Positions 1 to 12,542 of a stretch of DNA of 64,000 nucleotides are shown one piece after another; the first letter of the stretch is position 1, and each line of letters begins with the position of its first letter. The DNA comes from Chamaea fasciata (lineage: Eukaryota; Chordata; Aves; Passeriformes; Sylviidae). Both the position numbers and the translations under genes were made by a program. Below the pieces are notes generated by a model, which worked only from the letters and a program-made list of their open reading frames with translations, did not search any database and was not told the origin of the DNA. The stretch covers positions 84,773,994 through 84,837,993 of the forward strand of contig JARCOQ010000003.1 of NCBI GenBank assembly GCA_029207755.1. The letters are read 5' to 3'.

Positions 1-3000
1 TTGCAAAAGGGGGATAAAGAGTAAAGGAGTTGGGTGCTTGTAAAGAGCAGTGAGGAAAACTCAAGAGTATTCAAAGGCAGCCCAAGTGATCAGAAGCCAG
101 TTACACTACAGACGCTCCTCTTGCATGAGCAAATCCCCACTGAAAACCTTCAAGAAAGAGCTCCAATTAACCACACTCCATTCCTGCAGCTACTGCGATC
201 AGGTATCATGACAAATAATCTGACCCTTGCTAATCTCTCAGAGAAATACTTGCTCCCTCTTGTCAAAAATCTTTAGGTTGAATTTCCATATCTTGCTCAA
301 GATCCAGTTGTTTGGGAAATAGCCTGATGAAAAAACAGTCCACAAATTCCCTGGTTCTACACCGTATTATAACTTTTAACATTGTCTTTACAATCTTGAG
401 CATAGCACACTGATTCCAAATGCTCAAAAAAAAGTATCATTTTTGAAAGTAAACCATGACAGCATATCAAGAATTTTTTAGAAATGACAATTCAAAATTA
501 AGTTTTCTACAACTGACCATATCTCAGTAAAAATGCCAGAAACCAACAGCCATAAACCAAAAAAATTATTATTGTAAACATGAATCAGAATTAACAGTGA
601 GTACTGCAGAACAGAATGGGCCATAAAACCTTGAACATTTGAGTTTTCTCCATCTCTGTAAGAAACACTATGGGTCACAGAAGCCGTAAAATGAAGCATT
701 TCTGACATGCTCCTTTACTTCATGAAACTGGCTTTTTTCCCTTTTGCTTAAACAGCTTAAAAATTCTGAATATAGAACGATTTCTTTCAACTGAAAAGAA
801 AAACTGTTAGAATTATATTAAATGTGCAAGTTTTCATTACACTGTATTAGATTTCTGATAACTACCTACAACCACAAGTTTGAAACAATTTGAAGCTTGA
901 CAGGTTAGTCTTGAATGCACACTTTTCATAGAAGCCAAACACTTCTGCATACATTAATAAGAACTACAGAGGAAGAATTCAAATAGCACTTTCTATTATT
1001 TGGTACTTATTACTGTGGCAAATTAATCTCATTATCTAAACTAAAAATTTAAAAATATGGGAGGAATAATCTACTTAGGTCCTCTGCTTTGTCAAATAAA
1101 CATTTTCAATAAATATTAAATGCATACTTCTGTTTCATCACTCTCTAAATAAGAAAAGCAATGAAGACACAAGGTATAAAAATAAGAATTTCTATTAAAA
1201 TATTATCCCTTAAGATGCCCTTTTCCAATATTGTAACTATTATTTCTTGATCAACTTTCTGTCTCATTTTGTTCCCCTTGCCAGTATGTAAACTACTAGA
1301 TTTTAGGGTTACTTCATAGTTAATTACTTTAAGAAAAGCTGCAAAATTATTTTCAAGCTCATTAGTACATCAAATATTCCTAGCCATTAATACTGCATTC
1401 GTTTCCTTGTTGAAGATTTTCTCCTTAAAGCATTATTGAACATTTTTGATCTTCCTCTTCATGTTTATCTGCAAAATTATTTTGTTGCCCCCAATCTCTC
1501 ACCATAACAAGCACCATTTCCTGGAATTTCCTATTCTCCTGTCTGAGATTTCAACCAATTCTGTAATTTGGTACACCTTCATTTCTGTTTAAGATGCTTC
1601 ATGGCACATAGGACGGCTTTTGTGCAAATTCAGAAGACATTTGTTTGGTGCTTAAGGTCTGCCATGATTCACAGACAGACAGGGACTTCTCTGAAGTCAC
1701 CTGCACTTAGGCATAAACTAGGTAAGGCTGGCACCAGTAGGATAACAAGAACAAGAAACTTGACACACACAATTACTCTTAAGAACACCTGAATGACCCT
1801 CACTACCATGCTGCTTCTTGAGAGAGTGTTGTTCTCGGTCCAGTCCCATGGATTCTGCACTGTGGTCCACCTGAAGTAGGTACAACGAAAAGCAATGGCT
1901 TCAGTGTTCTGTAGCAGAGATCATGCCATATTTCTGGGTCAAGGAGAGAACCTTAAGAGGTTTCTTCCAGCCTACATAATTCTGGCATAAACAAGGTATT
2001 GAAACTTTTGGACAAGAACAAAAAGGAAGCCACACTGGAGTCACTAGAAAATTTTATTTCAAATCATAAAGAGAAATGTGATGTTTAATTTCTTTTTAGC
2101 AGTTTTGCCCCAGTAGGACTCATTTATGACTAAACTTTATGTAGAGAGTGGCCTTTCAAGATGTTAAGTACTGTACTCTGCGAGCACAGAAGTGTGCAAC
2201 AGGAAAAAAACCTGCATAACAAGGCACTGACATTTCCTAAAGTTGCTGTTTAATTTAGTGTTGTGTTTCATCTAAAAAATACCACATTTTGTAGAGATGC
2301 AAGGTAGCATGACGAATGCTTGGGAGTCTTGCTGCACTAAGATTCATCTCAGTTTCTATTACTAGTCTCCTTGACTCCCACAGCAATTATTTTTAAGTAT
2401 TGACACCAGTACTAGATAACTTACTCTTTGTTATGCCCTTTGGAATAAGACCGCATTAAAATAGGAGACTCAGCAGCATTAGGTAAACTAAAAATAGCAT
2501 TAAGAATCTGATATGAAAAGGCAAGTAGAAGGAACAGGTATACAATTTTGTGCATTTATTTTCAAGTGGAGCCTTCAAGGTTACTGGGGCTACAATTTTT
2601 TTATTACATTCAAGACTGTCTTAGTAATATATGTGGGTTTAGTGAATGAAGTACATGGTTATAGCAATTTCTAGATATATTTACTTCAGGTCATGTATTA
2701 ACAGGTTCTCATTCAAAATCATTTTTATGCTGCTAGTACATTCTTCTGAAATACTGTCCTTGCAAACAGCAGAACATCAAGACATCTTTGATATGCAGGC
2801 CTTACATGGCCATTTTTCACAGTTGTCACTAATGGCCACTACATTACCCTTCAGAGTTCTTCTCATGTTGGAGACCTACTGAAAGCAAGCAGTGTCCGCT
2901 GCCTTCAATTATTCGGAGATTATTGCAAACAGTTTGTTTGCAAATATCACTGAAAGAAACTGAAGCCAGAACAATCTTCCAGGGAGTTGATTCTTTTACA

Positions 3001-3374
3001 TCCTCCACATGATCAGCTTATTTTCTAGCATGACTTGGAATTTTTTTACACTAAAAAATTGAGTCCTTGTTATAAAAAGAGCCACAAAGCCTAATTTAAA
3101 TTACCCCTCGTTCAGTAGGTATTAGATACTTTGGCCATATTAAAGAGGCAAATAAAGAATTAACCTTGCAACCCCTCATAAATATATTCATTTATAAAGC
3201 ACATCTTTTCAGTACAGGATCAACACACTCATTTACTCCGGTCCAGTATGGGCACTATAAATTTCTGCAGTTCTGTAGATGACATGTAACTGGGATACAA
3301 TAATCTTTCATTGTTTTATTTTCCAATGCTGTCCTTTTAACCTTCCACTCTTCTTATGCTCTTCTGTCAGTCCT

Positions 3375-3690
3375 TTCTTCAGGGGCAAGAAGCAAGACCC
3401 AAGGAACAACTGGTTGCTCAGTCTCACCTCAGTACCTAGGAAGGCAATGGAACAACTAACTTGGAAACCAATTCCAGGCACATGAAGGACAAGAATGTTA
3501 ATGGAAGGAATCAGCATGGCTTCATTAAGAGAAAGTCATGCTTGACCAAACCAACAACTTTTAACAGTGTCATGAATGGCTAGGCAGACAAGGGCAGAGC
3601 ATCACAGGGTGTCTTCCTTTACTTCAATAAGGTTTTTTGACGGCATTGATAGCTGATAAAGGTGCCACCATGGAAACAATTCCCTCTTCA
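3375..3690 (+). mobile_element. CR1 LINE fragment, reverse-transcriptase N-terminal part
   Basis: The plus strand encodes, with frame breaks, remnants such as GKKQDPRNN and LSLTSVPRKAMEQ, and then a nucleotide match to the QHGF-x-KG-x-SCLTN stretch of CR1 ORF2 (around 3510-3550). These are the conserved segments just before the catalytic part of the reverse transcriptase. The copy is short, frameshifted and contains stops, so it is dead. Confidence 0.75.
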
Positions 3691-4750
3691 AGCTCCTGCT
3701 CTCATTTGATTCTTCGTATCCAGTGATGAACGACTCCCAATTTTATACCCAAATCAAGTGTTGTCTTAATCCTGTCTGCCATACATCTACAAAACAATAA
3801 TCTGACAGTATGCTGCTAATACCACACCTGTAAGTAGTCCTTACACAAGAAGATTGGTCATCTTTAAGTATCTAAAAAGCAAGTATTTAAAAATATTTAT
3901 GAACTCCTCACAACTTTACCTCTTCCAAAATCAACAACTGAGAAATTATGTCCACACATAAGAAGCAGCATCTCTTTTCTATTTAACTAAAATGGAAATG
4001 CAGAAATGAGTATTTGGACCTTCATTTAATTTCCCACACACTATTATTGTAAATCAAGTGGCTTGAAATTACTGGACAAAAATTTATATTCTGGTAATCT
4101 CCATATACCTCCACAGTGCACCTTGGCCAACTGTATTGTTCTGTGCTAAGAAACTATCACAAACAAAATCCAAAAGCAGGCAACAGTGATGAAGACCAGG
4201 TCACCTCTAACTTATGTGATTTTAAAGCAACAAGTGCAAAAGATTACTTTAATCTCACACTGAGATGATGCCTTCATTAGTGGAAGCTGCACCAGCCAGT
4301 CTTTCTGTTATTTATAGAGATACTGTCTATGATTTAATTCATCTTGCACATTTCCCTACCATTAGAAAATGGCAGGGTTAGTCACTTATCAATCTTGTTC
4401 ATTTATCCAATATCAGCCCTAAGATTTTAAGATAATTTCCAGTCTATCAGATTTTGATGGAAAAGCTACAAAAATTTGTACCAAAGTTTTCAGGTTTATT
4501 CTCAGTTCTGGCTACATCCCTAAAGATGAAAAGAACACCATTGTCAAAAACTTCCCAATTTACACAGAATGAGAAAGTTTTCCATTCCATCATGAAAATG
4601 AAAGAGCATCTTTCAACTCTGCAACCTGCATTTAATGTTGCATTACTGTGCTATCCTCCTTTGTTCTTTCTTTACTAATTTTGTGCAACAACAGAAGTTA
4701 TCTGAGGTTTAATTTTTAAAGAATGGGTAAGAACACCAGGTCAGGCTAGC

Positions 4751-4768
4751 AAAAAAAAAAAAAAAAAA
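4751..4768. repeat. Poly(A) run
   Basis: An uninterrupted run of 18 A. No processed pseudogene is recognised upstream of it. Confidence 0.9.
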
Positions 4769-5123
4769 GGTCTCTACTATGTCTCAAATTAAAAAAGAAA
4801 GCTCCATTTTATATAAATCAATATTGGCCTTTATTGAGCTCTCACAATGCATTGCCCTCAATATACTACTAGTTACACAATTCTAGTTCAATCTAATTTA
4901 TGTGAAATACTTTTCTTGTATTAAATGAAACCAAATAAATCAGCAAGTAACAGTGCTAACTGCTTTATTCACACCTTAAGTTCTAGAGTTGATTTTACAG
5001 ACTTGTTTCTCTCTCTCTTGTATGTTACTCTAAAGCAAATTATTAGTGAATAAAGATGTTTCTTTGACAAGAACAAGGGAACTAATAGGCACTTTAGACT
5101 GTATATTTTTCAAACTAATTGCC

Positions 5124-5255
5124 TGTATGGGTCTGGCTGAGGTGGAGCTCACATTCTTCACAGCAGTCAATACAATGCTATACTTCGGGTTTGTGGCTAC
5201 AACACTGTTGATAACACACCAGCATTTTGGCTATTGCTGTGTGGTGATACTTTGA
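5124..5255 (+). mobile_element. ERVL-type LTR fragment (5' part)
   Basis: The segment matches the start of the better preserved LTR at 29292: a TGTATGGGTCTGGCTGAGG opening, then TTCTTCACAG and GGGTTTGTGGCTACAACACT. Only about the first 130 bases of the LTR remain. Confidence 0.6.
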
Positions 5256-8200
5256 TAACTATATCATTTTAGTTTTGATAACTTTGCACACTTCACACTT
5301 ATGTTTCTTTTTTTTTCTTTTTTTTTTGCTAATTTAAGCAAGCCAGCCTCCAAGAACCTTATTAAGTACTAATGACTACACTCACACACAGACATACAGA
5401 TACAGTCAGCAGTTCTTCCCTTTTGGTAGATTTTCTTTACAACCACTACTCTTCCCTTTTTCTGGCACTCTATAGACTTTGTCAAACAGAGGCAAGGAGC
5501 ATGAGTCAAGTGAATCAACCTATACACAAACCTCATCCAGCAAGTAACGGTGAATTCCCAAATTCAGTTTTCCTATTGAAGCTCAATGTACACAAGCCTC
5601 AAAGATCTGAATCTGAGTATTACAGTTTTCAGTTGACTCATCCAAAAGTTAAATTCCAAGTGCCTGGAATGGGCAGCAATGCTTTCTCACAGAAACTTGG
5701 ACTGCAAGTCTGCAGGAGATGGGATTGTGAAGAAAATTGAGTAATATCTGAAGCATAAGTCACATACTGTAGAAGTTCAGTGTGTCAGTGGGGTATTCCA
5801 TCAAATTTTCTTCAGCCAGCTATTTTTGGAGATAACCATTAAATCAGTGATTCATTCTGCCTCAGAAAAAAAGAAAAAAAAATGAAAGCATTGCCAAGTC
5901 AATTCTGCTCCTTCCTCTGTATAAAGATTATAGTACAGCACATAGGATGTTGCCTATAGGGGATATGGTTATATATGGGCAAGAAAAAAAGGAGGATCAG
6001 TACCATGACTGACTGTCACACATCTATTAAATTCACATACGTAACAGGATGCTAAGAGGTCTATAGCTGCTGCAACTGATGCTCCTCTACTGCAAAACAA
6101 GCTTGTCCCTTTCCAGCTTTCAGCACCGTGCCCAAACACATCTGGCTATTAGGTGCACAAGATGGGCAGGGAAAGACAAAAGGGAAGTAGAAAGCTTTAC
6201 ACCAGCTTGCTTGGTTGACAGAACAGACAACATACATGAGGTGTTCTGGTAAGCGTTACACTTTGAATGATAAAACAGTAAGAATATTCAGGTCATCAAA
6301 TACATTGTTTTGCAGTCAAACCCATTGCCTTTTTTAAATTAGTATTATAGTAAAATAGGAAAGTAATACAAGTTTGTTAAATGAGTAAGGACACTGGTAT
6401 CCTTTCAGAACATTGTTTAATATGAGTTTAATATGACCATACATTCCAGGACCTATGGTCTAAATTTATGGGCTACTTTTCTGCACATCCCTGTTCCCCA
6501 GGATACTCTCCTCTGACAGGCAGCTGAGGGCATTTTGAACTGGAATTGACAGTGGTGAACAAACCTTTTTGGTAAGGCCTGGTTCAAAAGTGCCAGCACA
6601 CAGTGAAAACACTGTGACTATTTTTCTTTATAAACGGGAGATTCAAGTTTTCTGCTTCTGTAACCTTATGTGAGTTATCATCATATGTACTGATTTTAAG
6701 GGTCTAGCAGCTCTAAAAGACATGACACCCAGTAAAAATGTAAACCACACCAAATACTTTAAAAATAAGGAGAATTTTGCCAAATTCACGACTGCAAGAT
6801 GATAATGTAAATAATTTAGCAGATTTCAATATCAGCATTTAGGATTATCATTGACCTTATTTTCATTTACACTGTGTGAGAGCCTTCAAAGGGCTAGCAT
6901 ACATAGTGCAGGACATCAGCCACATGATTAACAGCTCTAAAGTAGAACACAACAGTCAGAGCAGTCATAAGTTACTAATCTAAAAATCTTTCCTACTCTC
7001 AAGCACGATATCAGTCACTGTCAAAAATCTGATTCATCAGCTGTCCAGTCCACTTATCTGCCCCCATTTTCCTTCACCTTTTTTTTCTCAAATTTTTCAC
7101 TCTAATGAAAAATTCATATGAATCTAGAACTCGATCTGTTTAAAACACATCTGATTGCCAATGCATTTCTACCTCATATTCCGTACCTTAACTACAAGAA
7201 GCCTTATGAAAGCTGAAGATACGTCAAATAATTTTTTGAAAAGCATTTCTAGCTTACTGGAAAGCAATTTCCAGTTTACTTACTAGAGCTCATATATGCC
7301 TCTACGGTTACTGAACAAAAGCTCTCCTTTGCTCTTAGTATAGGAATTGTATGCCTTGTGCATAAAGCAGCTGGATTCCTTCCCTCTTCATTACCTGCTT
7401 GCAATAAAACTTGAAGGAGAGCATAAACATTTGAGAATTGCCCTATGAGAAAATAATGTTAGTAATTTACTATATCTTGCAATAGGTTTGTAGATATGAT
7501 TTTTCCTGACACTTACTCTCTAAAAAGTTTAGTCTGTATCCATTTACAGCATTACTCACATAGGCATATTGTAGAATTTTTAAAGAATATTTTTATACCT
7601 TTCATACCTGACCTGAAAATAAGTAAAAACTAATCTTTTCATAATATTTAATTTAAATGGCATTGAAGATGAAATGTGTTATTTTGTTTACCCTCCTATA
7701 ATATACCAGCATTTGTTTTTTCAGACTTGCAAGTAAAGATCAAAAAATTTAGAAACCAGACTAACTCTTCAGAACTGAAGATACTTTTACCAAGTGATGA
7801 ACTCCCATTTTGCCTAACTACCCAAAAACCCAGAAAACCACTCTACTATATTGAAACACAAGTAAATATGGTGGTATCATTGAGAAGTTGCATAGACTAC
7901 AGCAACTATGCAAACTCTGATGCATTTCTAATCAAGAGAAAAACCCTGCATGACAACAACAACAAAAAAGCCACCATTCTTATTTATCAAACTAGAATTA
8001 CCTTGAATCAAAGAGCCAAGCCAAGGGGAAAATGTAGATTTATTATTTAAGACTCTATTGTGATTATTTCAGTGAATCACTCACAGACACTGAACTACTC
8101 ACACTTACTTGGGTAAGCCTATTTAAGGCATTCACACTAAGCAAACCAAAACCACCAAATTGGCTCTAGTTGTTATTAAATACGATTGTGTACACATGAA

Positions 8201-10067
8201 GGTCCTTCAGTCAAAACACATACCCAAAGGAAAGCTTTTTAAAGTGGTCCTTGATCTACTTCTTCACTTTAAAAACCTGGGTATGTGGATTTAATTTGGT
8301 TTTTCACAGTTAGATCCAAAGATACTTGAGGAAGATTATGTGAAATGCATTGTATCTTTAGTCATTTGAATTAAAAACTTCATGGCAGACATAACAGACC
8401 TTGCACCATAATCTTATTCCATTAATATGATTTTATCTGGGTCTAGGCTAATACACTAATCATTACTGTGAAAATGGATTAAGACTATTCCTTTGTTCTT
8501 ACTTATTGACCAAGTAGTACTAACATTGCTTTTTAACTGAATTTAAAATGTTACCTCAGATCTCATTTATTTTAGTCAATGTATTCCAAGGAGGCTTAAA
8601 ACCTTTTGTCTTGTACTTGGCTGAATTGGCTTAGGTCCTTTCTAATACTTCAGACAATCTCAGAGGCTCTTTTACCTTGCTCAAAACTACGTATGAACCA
8701 CACAGAAGTACAATTTCCTAAAATTAAGTTTGCTTTCTTTTTTACTTACTGTTGAGACTACAGCAAAGTATCAGAGATAAATCTTTATTCTTATATTCAT
8801 GCATTAAACCTATATAATAACAGCCACATTTGAAATAATAGTTCCTTGCATTGAGATTCAAATATATTAGGTTCTTAAAGTGGAAAGTTCAGAATGGGGT
8901 CTGAAAAAAAGAGGAAAATCTCTTTTTCCAAAGTTTGATACTTGAAAAAAGCATCAAAAGATAGCAGGATGAAAGCTAGGTAATGGTCACAACAAGATGT
9001 AGCAAGTTGAAGCTGAGCTAGGGATGGCAAGACTGCAGAACAGGGGAGGCATGCTCTGAGTGCAGAGGTATTCAAGTTTTCCAGAGATTCTGGGGGCAAA
9101 GACTTGAACAGAGTTTCCTGCAGCTGTAAATCTTTGAAATTATCGCATTTGAGCCCAAAAGCAAGTACCTGTTTACAAGGACACAAAAGGCAGAAAAAAC
9201 GCTGTTCATCAATTCTTTTCCTATTTTGTATTATCTTGTCATGGAACTTGATTTAGATAAAACGGACGAATTCTGCTTTTAATCCAATAAAACCTGGGGT
9301 TTGCATCTTATAGAAGAAATCACTATGAAGCAGAAAACCTAGACAGATCCATCCTACAGCTAATCCAGTGTCCCGTTCTGAGATCTATAAATCAGCTTAG
9401 GGTCAAAGTATTTTAATGCATCTCAGTTTGCAAGCTGTGAAATGCAATAAACATGGTTTATATTTTTGTAAGCTATTTTAAATACACCTTCAGTTTTCAA
9501 ATCACATATGATGGTTATATGAACTCAGCTTACACATTTCTACTCAATTTCTATTGTGCTCATTAGCCTCAGCAAGATTACAATAATGCAGCTATATTAG
9601 TTCCAGTTCCCCATTAAACTATTTCCTTTTATAACTTTCAAAAACCATTCAATTAATACATAATACAACAACATTGTACCCAATCAGAACTAAAGGGTAT
9701 TTATTAGTAATAAATGTATTTCTAGACAAGAACGAGCTGTTTCAGGCATGGCAACTGACTGAGCTCATAGTAAAAAAACAATCAAATGCTTTCTATCCCT
9801 ATTCATGAAGAATGTATGCTCCTCAGTCTTTTCCTTAACTATAATTAAACATGCTTTTTTTTTCTGGAAAATGCTTTTTACGTGAAACTTCATTGAATAT
9901 CAAGACCCTACACCCTTAGGTGAAACCTCCTTCAATATAAAGACCCCACACCAGCAATCAGCCCGTACCTTAGAACTTTCCAGGCGCTTGTATCTTACTC
10001 ACTTGTTAGTCCAGCATGAAATATGCTACGTGTTAACACACATGACTGTGATCACAGTATGTTTGTC

Positions 10068-10640
10068 TCCAGCAGCTGGAGTTAGACATGTTGCCTTTGC
10101 AAATAGTTGACTTCTAGATATTGGTCTCTGCGGATGCTGACCCTCAAATTCCTCAGGCCTGCAGCCTCTTTCAAGTGGCCAGCACCAGCCTCTTACCCCA
10201 CTTGTCTGGTGGCTGAACTTGAAGTTTGCAAGTGTTCACACAGACGCACAGAAGGGACAAGGCACTCACACTCAACAGCTGCAAACAGCATTTGGCAAGA
10301 ATACAGAATAGCCTGCAGAGATCAAGCGAAGGCTCAGACAATCCTACTGCCCTACCTGCACAACTACCAGCATGTATCCACTTCCCCCTGCTTCCTCATG
10401 ATTATTACACACCAATCCATCTTGATTTCCATATTCCCCGCATTTGGTCTCTGCCACCTAAACATCCCATAATAAGCTACGTACAGTATTATCTTTCCCA
10501 TCCCCAAATTCTTTTCTCTCTGCATCCCACAACAAGTCCTATACCCTATTATGCAATCACCCCTTACATGTCTGCTATTCCTGGGAGAGAATCTTTCCTT
10601 GACCCACCTCACTACTTTTCTTCCATGTACTAGAAGCAGA
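10068..10640. repeat. Unclassified GC-richer block, possibly an LTR remnant
   Basis: The block is clearly richer in G and C than its flanks. It is open in two plus-strand frames over more than 120 codons each (10107-10472 and 10226-10633) and has a sharp change to AT-rich sequence on both sides. The style resembles solo LTRs or ERV sequence in bird genomes, but I cannot name a family and see no clear TG..CA ends or target duplication. Confidence 0.3.
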
Positions 10641-11454
10641 TCACTTTCTTTTTACTGATTGTTTACTCCACTTCGCCTTGTCTTACAACATCACACCGAA
10701 TAGTGTTTGATATAAACAACCTCAAAGTTATGACATTTTACTCAGAGTGTTGGTCTCATACTCTGTGCTGGTATAGTTTCTATCATTATCACAAACCCTG
10801 TACTACAAACACTTCATGAAGTCTATGCATACTATTTCTCTAGAGATACATTTGAAAAAGCCTCTCAGTTAGCTCCACAGAAATTCAATTTTCTCAGTGA
10901 CAGCTAATCAGACTGAAATAGCCCCACAGGTTTATTTTTCTTACTTCTGTATCAGCTTGTTGCTTTCTTTAACTACTAGAGAAGTTAGGAGATAGCTGAC
11001 TAGTACTTTATCATCCTCACATACATCCACATAATACTGTTTCACAAATGCAGAACTTAGTGAGAGGGAGAAATGTTTAATAAATACTTACACATCATTA
11101 GCTACATTAGTTTCTTCTGCCAGTCAAGGTACTTTTTCCTCAATTTTGTTCTTATTTCAAAGATAATCACTTTGAAACAATTACTTTAAAAGCTAAGTAA
11201 TTTTAACCTATCATATGCAATATCAAATTAGATTTCTCTTTACTTGGGCAAGCTCCATTTTCTGTGTCTTCATCCACCATACCATCATAATCTTTGACAT
11301 GAACTATCAATAAGCACTGCAGCCTCCATCTCAATTGGAAATAAGTCAAGCTTCTTTCTGCTTCTAATTCTCCAGTTTAAATAAATGTGAACCTATATGA
11401 AATCTCTGTGTATTCTGAAATAGAATATTTAAACCATCATTACAAAATGTAAAA

Positions 11455-11516
11455 GCCTTTTACAGCTTTTATCTTTACAGCTTCAAAGCCTTTTATCTTC
11501 ACAGCTTCAAAGATGC
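11455..11516. repeat. Imperfect tandem duplication, about 24-base unit
   Basis: The unit TTTTATCTTYACAGCTTCAA plus AG occurs twice in tandem, with a partial third copy at the left (CTTTTACAGC). Confidence 0.8.
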
Positions 11517-11547
11517 CAAAGTTTTGAAACTGGCCCTTCAGAGTGGT

Positions 11548-11571
11548 ATTATAAGTGATATTATAAGTGAT
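11548..11571. repeat. Tandem duplication of a 12-base unit
   Basis: ATTATAAGTGAT is repeated exactly twice in tandem. Confidence 0.8.
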
Positions 11572-12517
11572 TTGTTTATTCAGTCATCCATTTCAACATT
11601 TGTGCTAAGATTCAGCTCAACCTGTTTCATTTACACTAAAATAATCCACTTTTAAACCAAGGAAAAAGATACGCTGATACCTACTTATACTGTAAACTGA
11701 GGGTTAAACAGGTAAGACAAAAAAATCTGTATGTTCTCTTGAGCAGAAGTCACCCTCGTTACTACACAGTGTAAAATACACTTTCTGCCTAGAGACAAGC
11801 CTGCAGTACCTTACTCTGACATGAAGTACAATATTCTCAAGTTGAGAGACAATACTTGCTGAGCAGAGAAGCAGGACAGATTTATTTTGCAACAGTACAG
11901 AGGCATGCCTGGTGACCTCATAAGTACTCCATTTTCTTCTAGCTGCAGGTACCAATTGTATAAAAGAAAAATTTAAGGGAAAACTGAAACACAAGCTCAT
12001 CCAGTTGCATTTTCAGCAGAGCCAAGAGGTAATTCATTGCAGACAGATTAACATTTCTGACTGATATATGTAAGGAATTTAGCATTTAGGAGTTGCCAGT
12101 TATTTGAACATCTAGGCAACTCGTAACTTAATTTTGCATCATACTTATCATAGGACAAAATTACTCAGAGTGAAAAACTTGTCCATTTCCTTCAAATTGT
12201 GTTGAAAGACCCTGCTTCTATCTTCCCTTGCTTGTACCTCTACCACAGCTACAGTGCTGTTTTCCAACTACCTTTGAGTTAACTTTGTGAAGACATAATT
12301 ATGCAACAGTATGAAGGCCAGAGTCATAAAAGGTTCCACACAATAGTTGTAGTGCCAAAAGCAACTACTGAAATGCAATAAATTCAACAGACGAAAGAAA
12401 TACTCTTTTTTAGCAAAAAGGTGCATAATCAATACCTAATGTCAACTACAAAGTTAAACTGGAAGACACACAAAGCTGTTGCATGAAGATTGCTGAAACA
12501 TCTTATGACATATTTTG

Positions 12518-12542
12518 TTATTATTATTATCATCATCATCCA
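12518..12542. repeat. (TTA)n(TCA)n microsatellite
   Basis: Four TTA-type units pass into four TCA units without a break. Confidence 0.85.

Noticed and set aside
5372..5740. Plus-strand 122-codon open frame
   Set aside because: No domain, no splice or promoter context, opposite strand to SMAP1; probably chance.
7676..8050. Plus-strand 124-codon open frame
   Set aside because: AT-driven composition, no family signature, antisense to the gene; likely chance.
8875..9186. Minus-strand 103-codon open frame
   Set aside because: No recognisable domain or splice context; its length is ordinary for chance in this window.
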